From assembly GCA_964633115.1 (NCBI GenBank), contig CAZWEO010000001.1, forward strand, positions 122,569 to 186,568: DNA of 64,000 nucleotides, in the 5' to 3' direction. The notes under the pieces were generated by a model. That model was not told the DNA's origin and did no database searches. It worked only from the letters and a program-made list of their open reading frames with translations. This DNA is from B30-G6 sp964633115 (GTDB lineage Bacteria; Desulfobacterota; Desulfobacteria; Desulfobacterales; B30-G6). Position numbers and translations under genes: made by a program. Below are positions 27,125-36,179 of this stretch, in pieces; the first letter of the stretch is position 1; the number at the start of each line of letters is the position of its first letter.

Positions 27125-28255
27125 ATGAAAAAAGATACCCAATGCGTCCATAGCGGAACCTACGCCGATCCAGACACCAAAGGTATTGGCACGCCGATTT
27201 ATACTTCATCTTCGTATGAATATCTGGACCTGGAAGAAAATGTATACCCGCGCTACTACAACACACCCAATCAGAAAGCCATCATCGCGAAACTGTGTGC
27301 CCTGGAAAATGCCGAGGACGGTCTCTTTTTTAGCTCCGGCATGGCTGCCATTAGCACAACTATTTTTGCCTTGCTAAAACAGGGCGACCATATTGTGCTT
27401 CAAAAGGATATCTATGGCGGCACACACCATTTTGCCACAGCCGAGTTTGATCGTTTTGGCATTTCATATGATTTTGCCAACAATGATCTAACCGATATTC
27501 AAGCCAAGGTCCGTGATAATACCCGCATCATTTACATTGAAACGCCATCCAATCCCCTGTTGCTCATAACAGATATTGAGGCGGTGGCTGTTTATGCCAG
27601 ATCAAAACAGATTCTGACGATCATTGATAATACCTTTGCCACACCCATCAACCAAACCCCCATGGATCTGGGAATCGATGTGGTCATCCATAGTGGCACC
27701 AAGTATATCGGCGGCCACAGCGACCTTTGCTGCGGGGCCGCCGTGGCATCTAAGGTGTTAATCGAGAAGATTAAGGCATCCGCAGCCAACTTTGGTGGCA
27801 GCCTTAACGCACTCACATGCTATTTAATCGAAAGAAGTTTAAAAACATTAGGACTCCGGGTGGATAGACAAAATCAAAATGCATTAACCATCGCCAGAAA
27901 ACTTGCGGATAAGGTTGAAATAAGCACAGTTTACTATCCCGGTCTGGAATCACATCCAGGCTTTGACATCGCCAGTAGGCAGATGCAGGCTTTTGGTGGT
28001 ATGGTATCGTTTGAGTTGGATACAAGCCGTGTCGATACACACCAGTTTCTGAGAAGGTTAAAATTGGTTTGTCCGGCCCTTAGCCTTGGCGGTGTAGAAA
28101 CCATTGTGTGTGCCCCGGCAGTGACCTCGCATTCCAAAATAAGCGATGCCGAGCGCGAGGAACTGGGTATTACGGATGGCTTACTTAGATTGTCCGTAGG
28201 GATCGAAGACCCGGGCGACATCCTTGCCGATATTGAACAGGCTTTCGGTATCTAA
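27125..28255 (+). CDS. Cys/Met-metabolism PLP enzyme (cystathionine gamma-lyase/synthase family)
   Basis: The 376-residue fold-type I PLP enzyme has TQCVHSG at the N-terminus, YPRYYNTPNQ, SSGMAAIST for phosphate binding, DNTFATP, and the PLP lysine in HSGTKYIGGHSD. The family includes cystathionine gamma-synthase, gamma-lyase and methionine gamma-lyase; the sequence alone does not decide. The ATG at 27125 is used; a reading from 27050 would begin inside the rubrerythrin gene. It follows rubrerythrin by 4 bases. Confidence 0.9.
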   Translation: MKKDTQCVHSGTYADPDTKGIGTPIYTSSSYEYLDLEENVYPRYYNTPNQKAIIAKLCALENAEDGLFFSSGMAAISTTIFALLKQGDHIVLQKDIYGGTHHFATAEFDRFGISYDFANNDLTDIQAKVRDNTRIIYIETPSNPLLLITDIEAVAVYARSKQILTIIDNTFATPINQTPMDLGIDVVIHSGTKYIGGHSDLCCGAAVASKVLIEKIKASAANFGGSLNALTCYLIERSLKTLGLRVDRQNQNALTIARKLADKVEISTVYYPGLESHPGFDIASRQMQAFGGMVSFELDTSRVDTHQFLRRLKLVCPALSLGGVETIVCAPAVTSHSKISDAEREELGITDGLLRLSVGIEDPGDILADIEQAFGI

Positions 28256-28270
28256 AGATCGAACGTTGTT

Positions 28271-28753
28271 ATGGCGGAACGACTTAAAATGATGGATAAA
28301 AACGCAGCCCAAATTATTAGCTTTGATAACAACATCCATCGCCAGTCTGTCATAGAAATATGGCGGCACATGTTCGCTTACGCGGATGCCCGTAACAGTC
28401 CTGGTTATGTCATTGATCAAAAGTTGGCAGCGGCCGATGGCTTGTTCTGGGTCGCCCTTCACAAGGACGCCGTGGTGGGATCCGTCATGGCCGGATACGA
28501 CGGTCACCGCGGCTGGATTTACAGCATGGCGGTCCGATCCCATCAGCAGCATCAAGGGGTTGGATCCGCTTTGTTGCAGCACGCCGAAAGGGAGTTGGCT
28601 GCCCTGGGATGTGTGAAAATCAATCTCCAGATTATGGGGGGCAACGAAGCCGTCCAATCCTTTTATCTGGCCAACGGATTTGCTGTAGAAAATAGAATCA
28701 GCATGGGAAAACAAATCAAGGAAAACGTGCCGAATCTTGACGGTTTTTCTTAA
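28271..28753 (+). CDS. GNAT-family N-acetyltransferase
   Basis: The 160-residue GNAT protein has VVGSVMAGYDGHRGWIYSMAV, the acetyl-CoA loop HQQHQGVGSALLQ (Q/RxxGxG/A), KINLQIMGGNEA and FYLANGF at the C-terminus, resembling the YpeA group. It lies 15 bases after the PLP enzyme gene. The substrate is unknown. Confidence 0.88.
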   Translation: MAERLKMMDKNAAQIISFDNNIHRQSVIEIWRHMFAYADARNSPGYVIDQKLAAADGLFWVALHKDAVVGSVMAGYDGHRGWIYSMAVRSHQQHQGVGSALLQHAERELAALGCVKINLQIMGGNEAVQSFYLANGFAVENRISMGKQIKENVPNLDGFS

Positions 28754-28862
28754 AATCGCACCGTACTACATTGTGGTGTGAAATCTATTTTTTTGCGGTT
28801 TGGTAATTCGTGCACAACGAATAACTTCAGATACTATCAGACACGAAATCTACACATCAGGA

Positions 28863-29175
28863 TTGAAATTTACCAGACTAGATAAATACAGTATGTTTGG
28901 AGATAAGTGCGGAGGAAGTTTGTCAGGAAGCAATTGCACGGGTTGAAAAACTGAACCCGAAATTAAACGCAGTTATCACAAAAATGACAGACTTGGTCGA
29001 ATCACAACTAAATAACAGCTCAAGCGAATCGCCCTTTTACGGTGTTCCATTCTTGTTAAAAGACGCCCATCATGCCTTTAAAGGGGCGGCTATGAGCGAG
29101 GGTAGTAATGCCATGCAAGGACAGGTCTCCAACCATGACGCTGAAATCGTGATCTGCCGCGCATCAAAGGGCTAA
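28863..29175 (+). pseudogene. truncated duplicate of the amidase gene at 54762
   Basis: From about 28893 the DNA closely parallels 54828-55080 of the intact amidase gene (ISAEEVCQEAIARVEKLNPKL, SPFYGVPFLLKDAHHA, GQVSNHDAEIV). Similarity is lost near 29150, just before the region that would hold the catalytic serines. A weak 5' match (to the start of the intact gene) from 28863 suggests an internal loss of about 20 bases. It lacks a proper start context and is non-functional. It sits at the opposite flank of the catabolic cluster from the intact copy. Confidence 0.85.
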
Positions 29176-29518
29176 AAACCGGGATGCGGATGATCAGCAA
29201 TATCTCATTATACGACTGATGCAAAATGACAATTGGTATAAACAAGTCGGCAACCCCGTCGTTTGTTTGAAGCGTTTCTGAAGTCCTTCCGGTCGTTCCT
29301 CTTCAAGGATTACACAACCCGAATATCATAGACCCCCACTTGAAACAAAGTGTTAACCCAAAATTCAATTATATCAATAGAATAGCAATGTTTATAAAAG
29401 GATTATATCGCAATATTAGATAATATAATTTTAAAAATATTAAAATATTGGTTGACATATTTTAATGAGAATGAAATTATTTTCAAAAATTTTACCATAA
29501 TGGTCATAAAGGTGCTAA
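29176..29518 (+). promoter_or_regulatory. A/T-rich spacer with probable promoter for the XRE regulator
   Basis: No coding frame is supported. A consensus -35 box TTGACA lies at 29452-29457; a -10 match about 17 bases on (AATTAT) is poor. Repeated AATATT runs at 29430-29450 could be operators. Confidence 0.4.
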
Positions 29519-30082
29519 ATGGCTCCAAAGATTGATATCGGTCCGAAAATCAAAAAAGTGAGATTGCAAAAAGGCTTAAAACTTAAGGACGTCGCCAGGG
29601 AAACGGGTCTTTCTGTAAGTCTCATCTCCCTGGTCGAGAACAACAACACATCACCATCTCTTTCCACTCTGATTAAACTATCCAATTTTCTTGGTGCGGA
29701 TGCCGGTTTCTTACTTGGAAATTCCGATGAGAAAAAAAATGCTGCAGTCTGCCACAAAGAACATCGTAAATTTTGGACCAGTAATGACAAAAAAATATTT
29801 TTTGAACTCCTGAACCCCACCGTGCGCAACAATAAAATGGAGATTGTTTTTGCAACGGTAAAACGTTTTGAAGCTCCGCCTGAAAAATACACCCATGAGG
29901 GGGAGGAGTTCGGGCTTGTTCTAAGGGGCCAGATCCGGGTTGACGTTGGAGATGAAACCCATGTTTTGGACACAGGGGACACCATATATTTTAAGTCGGC
30001 AAGCCCACATGCGATTTACTGCACGACCAAGGAAGGCGCAGAAATTATTTGGGTGACGACACCTCCTATCAAAATATTGTGA
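29519..30082 (+). CDS. XRE-cupin transcriptional regulator
   Basis: The 187-residue protein has an N-terminal XRE helix-turn-helix (residues 8-62; LKLKDVARETGLSVSLISLVENN) and a C-terminal cupin (HEGEEFGLVLRGQIRVDVGDE ... GDTIYFKSASPHAIYC). This architecture usually represses or activates nearby catabolic genes in response to a small ligand. It is the first gene of the plus-strand catabolic cluster, with AAAGGTG before the ATG. Control of the cluster by this protein is inference. Confidence 0.92.
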   Translation: MAPKIDIGPKIKKVRLQKGLKLKDVARETGLSVSLISLVENNNTSPSLSTLIKLSNFLGADAGFLLGNSDEKKNAAVCHKEHRKFWTSNDKKIFFELLNPTVRNNKMEIVFATVKRFEAPPEKYTHEGEEFGLVLRGQIRVDVGDETHVLDTGDTIYFKSASPHAIYCTTKEGAEIIWVTTPPIKIL

Positions 30083-30203
30083 ACATGAGTATTCAATCTT
30101 CAATATTTGGCAACCTAAGGTATCCGGAAATTTAGAATCACCTGATATTTGAACAATGTTTTCCTGATACTGAAACGCTCATGGGAAGGGAGAATTATTT
30201 ACG

Positions 30204-31346
30204 ATGAACCCGCGGGTTGGCATTATCGGCGTAAGTCAGACAAAATATGAGGCGGATAAAAGCTATCAGGCTATCGTGGACACGGTTTTCGATGTTGTTC
30301 AGGGGGCCATGGATGATGCGGGCATAAACCGGGAAGATGTGGACAGTATTGTGACGTCCAGTGTGGATTTGTGGGATGGTCGCACCGCTTCCAATCAAAT
30401 GCTCACCGATGTGGTCGGGGCGATCATGAAACCGGAAAGCCGGGTGGCCGGAGATGGGATTGGGGCGGCCTTTCAGGGTATGATGACCGTTCTTTCAGGT
30501 GCATCGGAAATTACTCTGGTGGTTTCACAGTGCCGGGAGTCCATGGCAAACCACTATGGCATCAGCAACTGGGTCTTTGATCCGATTTTTCAACAACCGC
30601 TAGGGCTGGATTACCTGTCGGCGGCAGCACTTCAAGCACACGATTACATGTATCGATTCGATATCGCCCAGGATGACTGCGCCGGGGTGGTGGTCAAGAA
30701 TCTGAAGGATGCCAAAAACAACCCCTATGCTCAGGTGGCTAAGGAAACCACTGTCGATGAAATAATGCGGTCTCCCATGTGGTCGTACCCTATCAAGGAG
30801 ATGGATGCCGCCCCTACATCGGACGGTGCCTGTGCCATTGTACTGGCTTCGCAAAAGAAAGCGGAAGCGCTATGTAAAAACCCTGTATGGATCCGCGGGG
30901 CCGGGTGTTGTATGGAGGCGCACTATTTAGGGGGGCGGACCCTCCATGGAGGCGAGGCCCTGGTAAAGGCGTCGCAAAAAGCTTACGAAATGGCAGGGAT
31001 TAACGATCCTGTCAAAGATCTGGATGTCGCTGAGATATCCGCCGAATTTTCTTATCAGGAACTTCTGTGGACGGAACTCATGGGGTTCTGCGACAGGGGC
31101 GATGGGATCAGAATCCTGGCCGAGGGATTGACCTCTCCTGAAGGAACCCTGCCGGTTAATCCCTCTGGGGGAATGATGGCAGGCAATCCTGTTACGGTGG
31201 CAGGCTTGACCCGTCTGGTGGAGTCCGTGTTGCAGGTTCGTGGAGAAGCAGGGGATCGGCAGGTGCAAAACGCCGGGACGGCGCTGGCCCACGGAACCAC
31301 CGGATGCTGTGGTCAAGGTCAGTATGTGATGATCGTGGGAAAATAA
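30204..31346 (+). CDS. thiolase-like protein lacking the nucleophilic cysteine (1)
   Basis: The 380-residue SCP2-thiolase-type protein has the thiolase N-terminus (VGIIGVSQTKY) and C-terminal PVNPSGGMMAGNP. At the usual nucleophile loop the sequence reads VAGDGIGAAFQG, with no cysteine, and the His of the GHPxGA motif is Asn. Related cysteine-less thiolase folds with a DUF35 partner act in retro-aldol cleavage (Ltp2-ChsH2 type) or benzoylsuccinyl-CoA-type reactions (BbsAB). Two DUF35 genes follow, so a hetero-oligomeric carbon-carbon-cleaving enzyme is likely. The substrate is unknown. Confidence 0.85.
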   Translation: MNPRVGIIGVSQTKYEADKSYQAIVDTVFDVVQGAMDDAGINREDVDSIVTSSVDLWDGRTASNQMLTDVVGAIMKPESRVAGDGIGAAFQGMMTVLSGASEITLVVSQCRESMANHYGISNWVFDPIFQQPLGLDYLSAAALQAHDYMYRFDIAQDDCAGVVVKNLKDAKNNPYAQVAKETTVDEIMRSPMWSYPIKEMDAAPTSDGACAIVLASQKKAEALCKNPVWIRGAGCCMEAHYLGGRTLHGGEALVKASQKAYEMAGINDPVKDLDVAEISAEFSYQELLWTELMGFCDRGDGIRILAEGLTSPEGTLPVNPSGGMMAGNPVTVAGLTRLVESVLQVRGEAGDRQVQNAGTALAHGTTGCCGQGQYVMIVGK

Positions 31347-31361
31347 AGAGGAGAGCGTCAA

Positions 31362-32522
31362 GTGGGAAAAAAAGTCGCTATTATTGCAACCGGCCAGACC
31401 AGGCATTCCAGCAATCGTGAGGATGTCAACCAGATGGAGCTTGTTTATGAGGCCGCTTCCGCAGCCCTAAAGGATGCGGAAATGACCATAGATGATATCG
31501 ATGCGGTGTTGCTGGCCAATATGGAGCTGTTTGAAGGGCGTGCGCTTCCCGATATGTGGTGTGCCGAAGGGGCTGGCGCTTTGATGAAGCACGCGTTCAA
31601 AATTTCCACTGGGGGTACTTCGGGGACATCCGGTGCTATTTCGGGGTGCTACCATGTGGCCTCCGGGCTTTTCGATACGGTGATGGTCGTAGGTTTTGAA
31701 AAGCATTCCGAAGGCAATACTTCAGCCGGAATGGCCCTGACAGATCCCTTTTGGGATCGCCACGTCGCTGCGGCTGCCATTGGCAATTTCGCCCTATCCG
31801 TTTCGGAATACATGGCAGACAGGGGGGTTACCGAAGAACAATCGGCCAAGGTGGCCGTCAAAGCAAGGCGCAATGCATGCAACAACCCCTATGCTCACCT
31901 GCAGATGCCGGATCTTACCGTTGAAAAGGTGCTTGAATCGCCGGTGCTGGCATATCCCGTTCGTCGCCTGGAGATGTGCCCACAGTCCGATGGAGCCTGT
32001 GCCATTATTTATGCCGGTGAAAAGACCGCGAAAAAGAAGTGTGCCAAGCCTGCATGGGTAAAGGCGGCCGCCACACGGCACGATCATATATATTTGGGAG
32101 AAGTAAAACACAGGTTGGGCTCTATGAGAAGCTTGAGGGAGGCTGCCCGGGAAGCTTACCAAAGGGCGGGTATAAAAGAGCCCCTGAAAGAATTCGATGT
32201 GGCCGAAATTTACGACCCTTTGACCTATGCGGAAATTGCTTGGTACGAGGCCTTGGGCTTCTGCAGGGACGGGGAGGGTGGACGGCTGATCGATGAGGGT
32301 GTCACCCTCATGGATGGAGAGCTCCCGGTCAATCCTTCGGGTGGCGTTATCTCAACCAACCCTGTTGGGGCTTCCGGAACCATCCGTGTAGCCGAGGCGG
32401 CGTTACAAATCCACGGCAAGGGCGGTAAACGACAGGTGCCGGATGCCGACCTCGCGCTGGTAACCGGCTATGGTGTCTATTGCTGGAGCGATGTCATGAT
32501 ATTGTCCGGTACTCCGGATTAA
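31362..32522 (+). CDS. thiolase-like protein lacking the nucleophilic cysteine (2)
   Basis: The 386-residue paralogue of the preceding gene has the loop KISTGGTSGTSGAISG where cysteine thiolases have their nucleophile, and PVNPSGGVISTNPVGASG with Asn in place of the catalytic His. It starts with GTG at 31362, preceded by GAGGAGA, and lies 15 bases after its paralogue. Together with the two DUF35 genes it suggests an alpha/beta thiolase-fold pair with two zinc-ribbon OB-fold partners. Confidence 0.85.
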   Translation: MGKKVAIIATGQTRHSSNREDVNQMELVYEAASAALKDAEMTIDDIDAVLLANMELFEGRALPDMWCAEGAGALMKHAFKISTGGTSGTSGAISGCYHVASGLFDTVMVVGFEKHSEGNTSAGMALTDPFWDRHVAAAAIGNFALSVSEYMADRGVTEEQSAKVAVKARRNACNNPYAHLQMPDLTVEKVLESPVLAYPVRRLEMCPQSDGACAIIYAGEKTAKKKCAKPAWVKAAATRHDHIYLGEVKHRLGSMRSLREAAREAYQRAGIKEPLKEFDVAEIYDPLTYAEIAWYEALGFCRDGEGGRLIDEGVTLMDGELPVNPSGGVISTNPVGASGTIRVAEAALQIHGKGGKRQVPDADLALVTGYGVYCWSDVMILSGTPD

Positions 32523-32532
32523 GGGGTGAACG

Positions 32533-33006
32533 ATGAAAAAAGATAATCAACGGGAAGAACTTTTACGAGTTTCCGTACCTATGAAACTTCATTACCGCTT
32601 CCCGGCCGGGTCTCACTATACACGGTTTTTCAATGAAATGAAGGAGAGTGGAAAAATCATGGGGGTGAAGTGTACGCAATGCGGCCGGGTTCTCGTACCA
32701 CCGCGGCCGGTGTGCGGCGAATGCTTTGCAAAAACGGGTGATTGGGTTCATGTCGGGCCGAAGGGCACGGTGACTGCCTTTACCTCGATCTACATCAAGT
32801 TCATTGACGGATCAACTGGAAAACCGCGACCGATTCCCTATGGTTCTGGCCTTATTCAACTCGATGGCGCCTTTTCCACTATCAACCATATCCTCGAAGA
32901 GGGAGACCCGGATAAATTGTATGTCGGGATGCGAGTTGAGGCGGTCCTGAAGGAAAAGCGTGAAGGCAATATCGGAGACATTCTATACTTCAAAACGATT
33001 GAGTAG
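32533..33006 (+). CDS. DUF35 zinc-ribbon/OB-fold protein (1)
   Basis: The 157-residue protein has a helix-rich N-terminus, a rubredoxin-like zinc ribbon (KCTQCGRVLVPPRPVCGEC, near residue 47) and an OB-fold (GTVTAFTSIYIKF ... GMRVEAVLKEK). DUF35 proteins pair with thiolase-fold enzymes and place the CoA substrate. It lies 10 bases after the second thiolase-like gene. Confidence 0.9.
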   Translation: MKKDNQREELLRVSVPMKLHYRFPAGSHYTRFFNEMKESGKIMGVKCTQCGRVLVPPRPVCGECFAKTGDWVHVGPKGTVTAFTSIYIKFIDGSTGKPRPIPYGSGLIQLDGAFSTINHILEEGDPDKLYVGMRVEAVLKEKREGNIGDILYFKTIE

Positions 33007-33064
33007 TAAAAAAAGCAGGACCTCAATTGAGCATTTTGCATCAATTGGGGCGGGAGAAAAACAG

Positions 33065-33532
33065 ATGAGTAATCGTGTTAAACCGATGGTCCTTGAAGGT
33101 AAGCTGGACCTGCCTTTCAGCTATTCGGCGGGCAGAACGGCCAGCCGGTTCCTTATCGCGTTAAGAGACGCTCAGCGGATAATGGGCACGCGGTGCCCGA
33201 AATGCAGACGGGTTATCGTTCCAGCTCAGTTGTTCTGCAATGAGTGTTATATCGATACAGATGAATGGGTGGAGGTGGAACCGGAAGGGACCCTGAAAAC
33301 TTTCACTGTGGTAAATCGCAGTGAGAGCCATCATCCCAGAGAGGCACCCTTGGCCTACGGTATCATCAAGCTCGATGGTGCCGATACGTCCTTAGTTCAT
33401 TTTTTGGCGGAAACCGATGTTGAGAAACTTCAACCCGGCATGCGAGTTCGGGCGGTCTTTTCGAAAAAGAGAATGGGTCACATTCTGGATATTAAGCATT
33501 TTGAAGCGATTGGAACAGGAGTCAGCAAGTAA
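33065..33532 (+). CDS. DUF35 zinc-ribbon/OB-fold protein (2)
   Basis: The 155-residue paralogue of the previous gene has zinc ribbon RCPKCRRVIVPAQLFCNEC and OB-fold GTLKTFTVVNRS ... GMRVRAVFSKK. The start is taken at ATG 33065 after GGGAGAAAA; an in-frame reading from 32960 overlaps the previous gene. Having one DUF35 per thiolase-like subunit argues for two matched pairs or an alpha2beta2gamma2-type complex. Confidence 0.9.
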   Translation: MSNRVKPMVLEGKLDLPFSYSAGRTASRFLIALRDAQRIMGTRCPKCRRVIVPAQLFCNECYIDTDEWVEVEPEGTLKTFTVVNRSESHHPREAPLAYGIIKLDGADTSLVHFLAETDVEKLQPGMRVRAVFSKKRMGHILDIKHFEAIGTGVSK

Positions 33533-33543
33533 AGGAGAACCCT

Positions 33544-34335
33544 GTGGCTGTTTTGTTTGAACAAAGAGAAAGGATAGCAGTCATCACGATCAATCGCCCC
33601 GATGCCATGAACTCCCTTGACGGCGAGACGCTTGATCAACTCAACAAGGCCTGGCTCGATTTTCGAGATGACCCGGATTTGTGGGTCGCCATTGTTACCG
33701 GCGCGGGAGACAAGGCCTTTTGTGCCGGAGGGGACCTAAAGAGCCTGGGCCGGTATTACAGCAGCATGACGCCGATCCAACGCAGGGAGAAGGCTGAAAA
33801 GGAACCAGGTGTAGGCGGGATTACACGCAACCTCGACATTTGGAAACCGATCATCGCCGCTATCAACGGGCACTGCCTGGCCGGCGGGCTGGAGATTGCC
33901 CTGGCCTGCGACATCCGAATCGCGGCGGATAACGCCACCTTCGGACTTACCGAGGTAAGCCGTGGGATTATTCCGGGAGCGGGGGGCACCCAACGACTCC
34001 CCAGGCTTATCTCCACAACAAAGAGCCTGGAGATGATCCTTACCGCCGATCGGATCGATGCCCAGGAAGCCCTGCAGATCGGTATGGTCAGTCGTGTTGT
34101 ACCGCTTAAAGAAGTATTGAACGAAGCTCTGAAGACAGCAGAAAAAATATGCCGCAACGCACCCCTGGCGGTCCGGGCGGCCAAAGAGGCCATTTACCGC
34201 GGGTTGGACATGCCCCTTGCAGAGGGATTGCGGTTGGAGCAATTTTTGGCGGAGCCGGTCAGGCAATCAGAGGATGCCAAGGAAGGACCCCGGGCCTTTG
34301 TGGAAAAGCGGGATCCTAATTTTCAAGGCCGCTAA
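33544..34335 (+). CDS. enoyl-CoA hydratase (both catalytic Glu present)
   Basis: The 263-residue crotonase has oxyanion-hole segments FCAGGDLKSLG and GHCLAGGLEIALACD, and both Glu residues of active hydratases (LTEVSRGIIPGAGGTQRL and KSLEMILTADR). It is the only one of the four crotonases in the cluster with the full hydratase pair. GTG start at 33544 with AAAGGAG upstream; 11 bases after the second DUF35 gene. Confidence 0.92.
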   Translation: MAVLFEQRERIAVITINRPDAMNSLDGETLDQLNKAWLDFRDDPDLWVAIVTGAGDKAFCAGGDLKSLGRYYSSMTPIQRREKAEKEPGVGGITRNLDIWKPIIAAINGHCLAGGLEIALACDIRIAADNATFGLTEVSRGIIPGAGGTQRLPRLISTTKSLEMILTADRIDAQEALQIGMVSRVVPLKEVLNEALKTAEKICRNAPLAVRAAKEAIYRGLDMPLAEGLRLEQFLAEPVRQSEDAKEGPRAFVEKRDPNFQGR

Positions 34336-34381
34336 ACCATTCTACTCATAAAAAAATATGAAATAAAGGAAGAGAACAAAG

Positions 34382-35161
34382 ATGGAACTTAAAACAATTT
34401 TTTTTGAAAAAAGCGCCAATCGGGCCGTGATTACCTTGAATCGGCCGGATGTTTTAAACGCTATTAATGCCAAGGTTCTTGATGAACTTGAAACCGTATT
34501 AAAAGACTGTGACAAGGACCCGGGAGTGCGGGTGATCTTGCTGCAGGCGGCCGGGGGCAAAGCGTTTTGCGCCGGAATCGACGTTGAATATGTCAAGGAC
34601 ATGAGTCCCATAGAGTCAAGAGTTATCGGCACTAGGCTGCATGATGTTTTCTATTTATGCCGGACGTTGTCCAAGGTCATCTTTGTGGCCGTAGATGGCC
34701 TCTGCCTGGGAGCAGGTCTGGAACTGGCCATTTCCTGTGACCTTATTTTGGCCAGCGAAAAGTCCAAATTCGGATTGCCCAACATCAACGTGGGCATTCC
34801 GGCCATTGTAGAAGCCGCGGTCTTGCCCCAGGCGATCGGTATCATGAATACGCGCGAAATGTGCTACTCGGGGCGGAATTGGGACGCTAAAAAGGCGCTG
34901 ACCCGGGGACTGATAAACGAGGTCTGTGCTGCAAAAGAGTTGGAAACTCAAACCGAAAAATGGCTGAGCCGCCTAGAAACCCGTAGCCCCATGGCGCTGA
35001 TGACGCAGAAGGAGATCATTCACCAGTGGATGACGACTAATATTGAAGCAGCCATCGACTTTTCGATCAACACCGTCGCTTTGAACTGGATGACAAAAGA
35101 TCAGAAGGAAGGCATGGGGGCCTTTCTGGAAAAACGAAAAGCCGAGTTTCCCGGAGTCTAG
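34382..35161 (+). CDS. crotonase-family protein (first Glu replaced)
   Basis: The 259-residue crotonase has FCAGIDVEYV and GLCLGAGLELAISCD. The position of the first catalytic Glu reads GLPNINVGIP (Asn), while the second Glu is kept (TREMCYSG). Isomerases and hydrolases in this superfamily show such changes, so the reaction cannot be called hydration with confidence. ATG at 34382 follows an A-rich AAAGGAAGAG leader. Confidence 0.88.
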   Translation: MELKTIFFEKSANRAVITLNRPDVLNAINAKVLDELETVLKDCDKDPGVRVILLQAAGGKAFCAGIDVEYVKDMSPIESRVIGTRLHDVFYLCRTLSKVIFVAVDGLCLGAGLELAISCDLILASEKSKFGLPNINVGIPAIVEAAVLPQAIGIMNTREMCYSGRNWDAKKALTRGLINEVCAAKELETQTEKWLSRLETRSPMALMTQKEIIHQWMTTNIEAAIDFSINTVALNWMTKDQKEGMGAFLEKRKAEFPGV

Positions 35162-35269
35162 CCTACGGCTGGCTCTATGGAAAATTCAGTATTATAACAC
35201 ACAGATATTGGTTACCGCAAATTATCCATTCCCTATCATCGGGTATGTAATTTTGAAAGGCAGGCACAC

Positions 35270-36139
35270 ATGGGCAAAGTCATCATTACATGCGCCTTGA
35301 CAGGCGCCCAACAAGGTAAGGAAGCAAATCCCAATCTTCCTGAACAGCCGTCTGAAATAATTAAACAGGGATTGGCGGCCTGGCGAGCCGGGGCGGCCAT
35401 CCTGCATATTCACGCCAGGGACAAAGACGGAAAACCGACCGGTGATGTCACAGTTTTCAAGGAGATTGTCGACGGCCTGCGCTCTGCGGATTGCGATGCC
35501 GTCTTGAATCTGACAACAGGGGGCGCGGTGGCCGGCCTTTCGCTTGAGGAGCGGCTCAGAATAATTCCGGAATTGGCCCCCCAGATCGCATCGTTCAGTC
35601 TGGGCTCCGGGTGTTTGCTGGGGCGCTATGACTATGAAAACCAGAAATGGATGCGGGATCGATTCGTCCCCCTTTTTCCTTCTTACCAGGAGATGGAAAC
35701 AACCGCCGTCTTTTTCCGGGATCATGGCACCAAGCCTGAGATTGAGATATATCATGCCGGCATGATTAACAATTTGAAGACACTGGACCGCATCGGGGTT
35801 TTTGATCACCCCCTTTTCGTCAATATTGTGATGGGCATCCCCGGAGAGGTGACACAAGCCGGTGTAAGGGAACTTACCTTCCTGGTAGACAACCTGCCGC
35901 CCGGTACAAACTGGCATGTAACCGGAATCGGGGGCAAAAACCACTTCAGGATAACAATGGCGGCGGTTTTGCTGGGCGGACATTTGAGAGTCGGAATGGA
36001 AGACAACCTGTATGTCGAACGTGGTGTGCTGGCTGAAAACAACGCCCAACTGGTTGAAAAAGCCGTCCGATTGCTGAAGGAACTCGGCGAATCGCCTGCT
36101 TCTCCAACGGAAGCCGGGTCCATTTTGGGTGTTAACTAA
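35270..36139 (+). CDS. beta-keto acid cleavage enzyme (BKACE, DUF849)
   Basis: The 289-residue TIM-barrel protein has metal-binding HIHARD near residue 46 and the Glu of VGMEDNLY near residue 243, with NLTTGG and FVNIVMGIPG in order. BKACE enzymes condense a beta-keto acid with acetyl-CoA to give acetoacetate and a new acyl-CoA (Kce in lysine fermentation is the model). Specificity depends on residues that I cannot align here. Its presence in the cluster implies a beta-keto acid intermediate. Confidence 0.93.
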   Translation: MGKVIITCALTGAQQGKEANPNLPEQPSEIIKQGLAAWRAGAAILHIHARDKDGKPTGDVTVFKEIVDGLRSADCDAVLNLTTGGAVAGLSLEERLRIIPELAPQIASFSLGSGCLLGRYDYENQKWMRDRFVPLFPSYQEMETTAVFFRDHGTKPEIEIYHAGMINNLKTLDRIGVFDHPLFVNIVMGIPGEVTQAGVRELTFLVDNLPPGTNWHVTGIGGKNHFRITMAAVLLGGHLRVGMEDNLYVERGVLAENNAQLVEKAVRLLKELGESPASPTEAGSILGVN

Positions 36140-36179
36140 TTCGGACGAACCGGAATTGAACATTAGGGCAGGAGGTAAT

